64,000 nt of DNA from [Phialemoniopsis] sp. UDSM-2020 (taxonomy: Eukaryota > Ascomycota > Sordariomycetes > Thyridiales > Thyridiaceae): the NCBI GenBank assembly GCA_018873225.1, contig JAEILZ010000007.1, positions 2,356,001-2,420,000 of the forward strand. The letters run 5' to 3'. Below, piece after piece: positions 58,340 to 64,000 of the stretch. The notes beneath the pieces are model-generated. The model was not told the origin of the DNA and did no database searches. It saw only the letters and a program-made list of their open reading frames with translations. The position numbers were made by a program, and so were the translations under genes. Each line of letters begins with the position of its first letter. The stretch's first letter is position 1.

Positions 58340-60474
58340 GGCGATAGAGGGTTCGTCAATTGACTCTGTTCGGTGATCGTGCGTCAGTCTTGACAACGAT
58401 GTACTGCCTCGCACGGGGACACCGAGAGCTGTTTCTGCGCGATTGATGATAGGAAATATCCGCTATTCTGCCGAGGGCCTGTCAAAGTTGATGGCAGTTG
58501 TCAGACAGGTGCGAGGCAAGGCGGTCGCGCGAGGAAAGAAAAAAGGTGTGCCTGAGGTTTACAGAACCCTTTGGCGGGCGCTTGTCTCTTGCCCTAGGGG
58601 GTTACAATAGGCGCGATGCACTAGCGGGAGCTATCTCTAGGGGACGCCTTTCACGCTCTGGCACGACTAGTAGCCGAAAGCCACTGAACGAGTCCCTGGA
58701 GATCACGCTGGTCCAAGCCCAAACGTTGACCTGGTTACAATGACGACATGCACACATACTGTGGGCTATGGCCGGGACCATTGGACATTCATTCATTGAC
58801 TGTCTAATTCATCTACGTATTCAACAACAGCCTGGCCAGGTCTGCCTTGACAACGAAGCTTGAGTGACAATTTAGTTGACGCTTTTCCCTCCCGATATGC
58901 CTCAATGCTTCACTGGTAACTCTTGATTATCCTACTGCCTATGTGTCTAAATCATTCGATTTGTTAGTAATTTGGGTAAAAATTGGCCCAGAACCGTCAA
59001 CCTTTTTCATACACACTTGGAAGGTCAGTGGTAAGGCTAACAGAAAGTACTGAAGCACTTCCTTGATTGTAGATAGATGTTCCAAATCCGCATCTAGAAT
59101 TCCTGATATACATCATCTCGGATCCTCTCTTTGACCTCGTACGATAGTATCGAGCACATGGACTGTCTGACAACTTGTCCGTTTCTTCATTATCAGTCAG
59201 ATGGAGACAACATCAGATCCAACATTCGTGCTCAGGGTTGGCGTGGTCCGAACCAATCTTTTCATCCAATCTATCTCATTCCTTGCGTTCCTGGTGGCTG
59301 GATCCGCAGACGGTCAGCATCCACACCCAGCCTAGCCCTGCAGGTCCCCTGCGTTAACTTCTGGGCATTCCCCCTTGCTCCCCTGAACGCCGCCCGCTAA
59401 ACTAGAACGGGTGGCGCCGTAGTCGACCCTGGACCAGTCACCTTCCAGGCTTTCATTCCAGGCCCGGCGTTTGAATCATAGCTCTGCTTTCTTGGTGAAA
59501 CAAAGACAATCGATAGGCTGGGGCCGACTCAGCTCAACCTTCGCCGCCTTCTAGTTGCTGCCAATGCCACCACTCCATTCTACTCCCTTGAGAACAACAG
59601 ACTCCTGCCGACGACCGGAAAATTCCAGCCTCTAGATCCTTAAGGATCTCCTCTTTATCCCCATATGCTGATCAACCGATAGGCTGGCAAGTCCCGCCAC
59701 CGTCAGTCACCTCGAGATGTTTCTCGGGTCAGACCAGGCGAGAGGGGGCGTGGGTCGATCTACGTGCATTCGCACTCGGTGCGTGTTGGTGAAGAGAATG
59801 TGGCCAACTTTTCCCTTGGGTGAGGCCTCAGGGGGTGCGTGAAGTCAGCACCTCTCGGCACGTATCCACAAGATCGCCGTTTCTCTTAAAAGGTTTGTGA
59901 TGCTCTTCATTTCTCTTCCCAGTGGCCGTCCTTTGGGTCGTCCCGATCAACAGTCTCTTCCTTCCTGTTTTGGCCTGCAGCGCTGGATGCTGGTGAGCCG
60001 ACATCTACTCCAGATATCAGACAGCGTCGATCATCAATACCGCCCTCACCACCACCGTCAATAACATCGTCACTGCTATCTGCCATTCATTTCTTGCTAT
60101 CCAAGAAGCCAGTCTTTTCTGAAATACATTGACTCCCTTTCACTCTATCTACGTGTTGTGCTATTCCGTCCTCTCCAGAGTCATCTGGCCGTTGACTATC
60201 ACCACAAACACAACTGGAAGCTGCAGCGCAGATTCTTCTTCTCTCTCTTCATTCTTGGAATCATTCTTTTGCACCTTAGAAACCAACTACATTGAAACAG
60301 ACGACATTCTCTACCAGGCGAATTAGCTCACGTACGCGAGGACTAGTCGTGGATACACAACTTTACCATCGTGCTGCAACCCCGGGTACCGACGACAAAG
60401 TGAAGGTCTTTCGTGATTCACGGCCACGGAGACCTATTGTGTCACCAACCTCATCATCCCTTTCATTACAGTGA

Positions 60475-60546
60475 ATGGGACTGGCCCCGCAAAAACACCA
60501 TCTGCCTCACACAAAAGAAGGTTATTGTTCGGTCATGCTACAATGA
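60475..60546 (+). other. uORF 1 in the ferric reductase leader
   Basis: An ATG-started 23-codon frame lies about 230 nt before the main start. Its TGA overlaps the ATG of the next uORF as ATGA. It matters only if the transcript begins upstream of it, which the pyrimidine-rich leader suggests. Confidence 0.4.
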
Positions 60547-60581
60547 GACTGTTCTCTCATTCTTTCAAACAACGACAATAA
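60543..60581 (+). other. uORF 2, overlapping uORF 1 as ATGA
   Basis: A 12-codon frame that starts inside the stop codon of uORF 1 and ends before the main ATG. The coupled arrangement would allow reinitiation control. It is a sequence observation only. Confidence 0.35.
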
Positions 60582-60702
60582 CCACTTTGTCCGGGCGCGC
60601 CACGCCCTCGCCTATCTTCAGACCTTCGAAAGGTCAACTCGTTTTTACTCTCTTGGAATATTCTCCAAACATTTTTATCAAAACTTATCAAGCAAATTCA
60701 CG

Positions 60703-62616
60703 ATGCAATCATTCCAACGGCGGCGCCTGGCCGCTCCCGAACCTATCATATCACCAGACTCACTGCAATTGAGGAGCCCCATGCTAGCAGCCTCGACGAC
60801 GACAGCTTTAGAAGCTACGGCGAACCCGACCGTGGCGCCGTACCATAGCGGTCTGAGCGGTGTCAACCAACCCGTCAACCTTCTCTTCAAAGATGTATTA
60901 TGGTGGAGTCTTGGAATCGTCGCTCTCATTATTTTAACTATCCGACTATCAGAGATCGCTTGGTCAAAACTTCGCCAAGTCTCTGCCATGTCTGTCGCGG
61001 GAGAAAAACAGTCCTACTGGAGGACTGCTCAATGGAGCAGAATGCCGTCCTTGAAGAAGAACATCATTTATGCTCCCCTGTGGAAGAAACGGCACTACAG
61101 AGAGTTCCGGTTTTCGTCAGCCATCAATATGGGCACGCTTCCCTTAAGGTTACAAGCCATCCTGCTTGGCCTTTACCTCGGTAGCAATGTTGTGTACATG
61201 TTCGTCTTGAACTGGGCCAACGATAACAAATATTCATTCTGTGCCGAGCTTCGCGGGCGTTCAGGCACGTTGGCAGCGGTCAACATGGTTCCCTTGATCA
61301 TCCTAGCAGGCAGGAACAACCCTCTGATCGGCCTCTTGAGGATCAGCTTCGACACTTATAACCTCATTCATCGATGGATGGGTAGGACCGTCGCGATAGA
61401 GGTCATCATTCATACGGTAGCCTGGGCAGTCGTTCAGCTGGCTGACGGAGGATGGTCACGACTCTTTGATCGGGTCCTTCACGACAAGTTCATCGCCTCT
61501 GGCTCCGCAGGTACAGTGGCCTTTGTCGTCATGGTCATTCTCTCCTTCTCGCCTATACGTCACGCATTCTATGAGACATTTCTAAACACACACATCATAC
61601 TCGCCTTCATCGTTATCGTCTGCACCTGGGTTCACTGTGCAACGGCAGAGATCCCAGGCGGTCTTCCTCAGCTTCCCTGGGTCATCGCAATTGTCCTGCT
61701 TTGGATCGCTGAGCGTCTGGCTCGGATGATCCGTCTTGCATTCTGCAATTGGTCGGACCGAGGCTACACGGAAGCGATTGTCGAGCCGTTGCCGGGTGAG
61801 ACTTGCCGTGTGACCATGCATCTCGCCCGCTATGTCGACATCAAACCGGGCCAACATGCGTACTTGCGGTTCGGAGGAGTCAACCCTTGGGAAAACCACC
61901 CTTTCTCCATCGCTTGCTGGCAGCACAAATCAGTGGAGAAGACTCTGCCAATCAACGAAAAGCAGGTCTCTACCACTGTAGACAAGAGTAACATGGTTAC
62001 TTCGGTCTCATTTCTCATCGGCGCACACACGGGTTTCACACGAAAGCTGTATAACAAAGCGAGTAGGGAAAGCCAAAAACGTCCAGATGGCAGGATTGCG
62101 GTCACCCTGCGAGCCGCATTCGAGGGACCGTACGCAGGTCACCACTCACTCGATAGCTATGGCCATGCAGTCTTGATTGCCGGAGCTACTGGCATCACTC
62201 ACCAGATAAGCTACCTGAGGCACTTGATTCAGGGGTATAACGACGGCGTCGTCGCGACACGTAAAGTAACCCTAGTATGGGTCATGCGGGATCACGAGTC
62301 GTTGGAATGGGTCAGGGGCTGGATGGACGATATTCTTCGGATGCCGGGCCGGAAACAGCTCCTACGGGTACAATTGTTCATTACAAGGCCGAAAAACCCG
62401 GCACAGATCAACTCCCAGTCGAATACGGTACGAATACTACCTGGCCGGCCGAACATTCCGCTCATCATCAGGAAGGAGGTCTCGGAGCAGATGGGCGCCA
62501 TGTGTGTCACCGTCTGTGGACCGGGAGCTCTTGCTGATGATGTGCGGAGTGCAGTCAGACAAGTACAAGATCAAGGCACCGTCATTGACTTAAGCATTGA
62601 GGGCTTCAGTTGGTGA
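60703..62616 (+). CDS. Ferric reductase (FRE/NOX superfamily)
   Basis: An intronless 637-codon gene. Several transmembrane helices (first at about 66-84, the core between about 145 and 340) hold the bis-heme histidines in two pairs 14 residues apart: His223/His237 and His297/His311. The cytosolic part binds FAD through HPFSI (399-403) and NADPH through GATGITH (494-500) and a CGPG motif near 608. Such enzymes move electrons from NADPH across the plasma membrane to reduce Fe(III) or Cu(II) chelates before uptake. There is no cleavable signal peptide; the N-terminal ~60 residues are probably extracellular. No ferroxidase or permease gene is adjacent. Iron control is likely from family knowledge but not shown here. 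Confidence 0.92.
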   Translation: MQSFQRRRLAAPEPIISPDSLQLRSPMLAASTTTALEATANPTVAPYHSGLSGVNQPVNLLFKDVLWWSLGIVALIILTIRLSEIAWSKLRQVSAMSVAGEKQSYWRTAQWSRMPSLKKNIIYAPLWKKRHYREFRFSSAINMGTLPLRLQAILLGLYLGSNVVYMFVLNWANDNKYSFCAELRGRSGTLAAVNMVPLIILAGRNNPLIGLLRISFDTYNLIHRWMGRTVAIEVIIHTVAWAVVQLADGGWSRLFDRVLHDKFIASGSAGTVAFVVMVILSFSPIRHAFYETFLNTHIILAFIVIVCTWVHCATAEIPGGLPQLPWVIAIVLLWIAERLARMIRLAFCNWSDRGYTEAIVEPLPGETCRVTMHLARYVDIKPGQHAYLRFGGVNPWENHPFSIACWQHKSVEKTLPINEKQVSTTVDKSNMVTSVSFLIGAHTGFTRKLYNKASRESQKRPDGRIAVTLRAAFEGPYAGHHSLDSYGHAVLIAGATGITHQISYLRHLIQGYNDGVVATRKVTLVWVMRDHESLEWVRGWMDDILRMPGRKQLLRVQLFITRPKNPAQINSQSNTVRILPGRPNIPLIIRKEVSEQMGAMCVTVCGPGALADDVRSAVRQVQDQGTVIDLSIEGFSW

Positions 62617-62894
62617 GCGAAATACACAAAGAAAAGGACGTTCAATAGGCGAAACGCCTCGATCCTTGTCCTACCTAGCCTTCGACTCGGGTCCCGAATT
62701 CCTTTCGAATATTTCATCGATTTCGATTCGTGCCACATCGGGCGGTATTCTTTTGCTGTATCTTGCCCTGTTCATCCACATCTCCGTGCATATTGGATGA
62801 TGGTCTCTGTTTTGAAAGAAGCATAGCGAAACAGTGTTTACAAGAGGGAGTTTGGGTCAAGGGTAGACTATTATTCTTGTATATAGGCATTTAT

Positions 62895-63540
62895 TCAAAT
62901 ACCATTGAGGTAACCACGAATTTTTTGCAATGTGTAAACATCGTAGCCTCCAACAAAGCAGTGATATGCATATTGAGATGACCTTGCTTGCAAAGAGTCA
63001 TATCTCTGGATTGCATCACTGATATTACGAGGATGAATCCCTTTTGTTCGGTGTTTGAGGCTTTCCAAGTCGTTGTCCTCGAAGACAGGGAGCCCTGCAC
63101 ATTGATCAATTGAGTCATCCGAGTAATCCACAGTCTAACAGGTAAATGAGATGAGTGTCAGCACAAGCTGGGGAAAGTGAAGGAACCGGATGTATCCCGA
63201 AATGACTGTTTGGGGTAGAAGGTCTGTGCTGCATGCTTGAGCATGGCATGTTAGTCGCCTTCACCCGGTCTTCTCAATGTTGTCCTGAGCTAGTAGTACA
63301 GCATCCATGGATACACGTTGTCCATACGGAAGACTTGTACATTTCAATGGATGCATTCCATTACACATAGCAAGATCTCTTATCCTCCCCAATGTCCAGA
63401 CCTGTCGGATGTCGTCCGCAGAATTGTGTCGTTCGTCGATATACTTACCATTCGGGATGTCTGATTGGTCGAGAGGGACGGTTTGCGGCGGCAAGGCACG
63501 GCTTTGCTCCCAATTGGCGCATGCCGGACAGTCTGTCAAG
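62895..63540 (-). CDS. Unresolved multi-exon gene, conserved-looking hypothetical protein
   Basis: Two blocks have protein-like composition. The last exon is probably 63134-62895 (acceptor TGTTAG after a GCTGAC branch site), encoding DYSDDSIDQCAGLPVFEDND, then KGIHPRNISDAIQRYDSLQ and GGYDVYTLQKIRGYLNGI. The upstream block (63540-63261) encodes DCPACANWEQSRALPPQTV and HPLKCTSLPYGQRVSMDAVL. A good intron with a GACTAAC branch follows it (donor at about 63268), but linking to the last exon needs a short middle exon with a weak GTTCCT donor. A GTAAGT within the upstream block may mark another intron. No start codon could be placed. Paired cysteines hint at secretion. I do not recognise the family. 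Confidence 0.45.
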
Positions 63541-64000
63541 TCTGTGTTCCCCCAGTGGCCCCCACTAATTGTGAGCAGAGGTAGAGGATCAAGTCTGCGG
63601 GGCTCTGCATTTAGTGATCAACGGCGGCGGACCCTAGACCATGAAGCTGCTTGGTTTGGGTGGTCGAAGGGCGCGCGAACTGGAACTGGAAGTGTGACTC
63701 AAAAAAGTCTTTTGACTCGGGCAGCGAGCTCGTGTATTTAACTCCTGTAATCTTGACCCCGAATTGCTTGTTCCTGTGTGATCTCGGACAATCGCTTTCT
63801 CTCCAAGCACAGCACCTTCTCAAGACATTACGGCTACACGTACAACGGTTACCTTGTGCCCCTCTCAATCAACGTCACAAGGAAAAAAAACCCAAATATC
63901 GGAGCACGGTGGTCAGACATAAAAATTACACCCCGCATTGCCATCAACCCCCCCCAAAGATAACGATAGCAAAATGCCTATGTAAGACAGTGATATCCCA
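63541..64000. other. Right edge, no resolved gene
   Basis: It probably carries the 5' exon and promoter of the unresolved minus-strand gene. The open frames here are short and on both strands, and none is convincing. Confidence 0.4.

Larger units (their letters stand above)
58340..60702. other. 2.4 kb upstream region and long leader of the ferric reductase
   Basis: The MIC19 promoter lies at left. From about 59.9 kb the sequence is pyrimidine-rich, as in long fungal 5' UTRs. Two overlapping uORFs lie near the end. A TTATCAGTC at 59190-59198 resembles a GATA-type iron-regulator site but differs from the full consensus. No other coding frame is convincing. Confidence 0.5.

Noticed and set aside
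59190..59198. SreA-type iron GATA site upstream of the ferric reductase
   Set aside because: TTATCAGTC matches only part of the TTATCWGAT consensus and lies 1.5 kb from the start codon.

Overview
The window is a 64 kb stretch of nuclear DNA from a filamentous ascomycete (Pezizomycotina, most likely a Sordariomycete). The evidence is the gene architecture (short 47-120 nt introns with GTAAGT/GTGAGT donors and CTAAC/CTGAC branch points) and the gene content: SEN1, EAF, Atg29, Nup53, IVY1, TYW3, MIC19, a RID-type DNA methyltransferase and secreted pectinases. I resolved 18 gene models, mostly to exact splice sites, plus one incomplete model at the right edge. No rRNA, tRNA, CRISPR array or intact transposon was found.

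Left part (1-20.9 kb): a very large coiled-coil protein runs off the left edge on the minus strand. It is followed by a small secreted cysteine-containing protein and a Mid2/WSC-like Ser/Thr-rich membrane protein, both minus. A 3.5 kb gene-poor stretch with a RIP-like mutated duplication comes next. Then a lineage-restricted basic protein (plus) converges on a 790-residue disordered protein (minus).

Genome-maintenance block (20.9-33.8 kb): SEN1 R-loop helicase (four exons, minus) and a DEMETER-like HhH-GPD DNA glycosylase (minus) sit next to a divergently transcribed RID/Masc1-type cytosine-5 DNA methyltransferase (plus). A putative DNA-methylation writer and a glycosylase of the type that excises modified bases are thus direct neighbours. 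The methyltransferase carries several SUMO-interaction-like motifs and the glycosylase carries psi-K-x-E sites and a PIP-like box. This is the most interesting part of the window.

Middle part (34-47.8 kb): a divergent pectin-degrading pair (CE8 pectin methylesterase and GH28 exo-polygalacturonase) fits a plant-associated lifestyle. It is followed by elongation factor EAF, a 3 kb gene-poor stretch, a GH76 DFG5/DCW1-type cell-wall protein with an unusual transmembrane segment and cytosolic tail, and a CYP52-type P450.

Right part (49-64 kb): a small single-pass membrane protein, autophagy protein Atg29 (with a 10-nt microexon), nucleoporin Nup53, IVY1, wybutosine-synthesis protein TYW3, MICOS subunit MIC19 and a ferric reductase with a long pyrimidine-rich leader. 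An incompletely resolved minus-strand gene lies at the right edge. Most genes are housekeeping; accessory character is limited to the secreted enzymes, the P450 and the gene-poor stretches.
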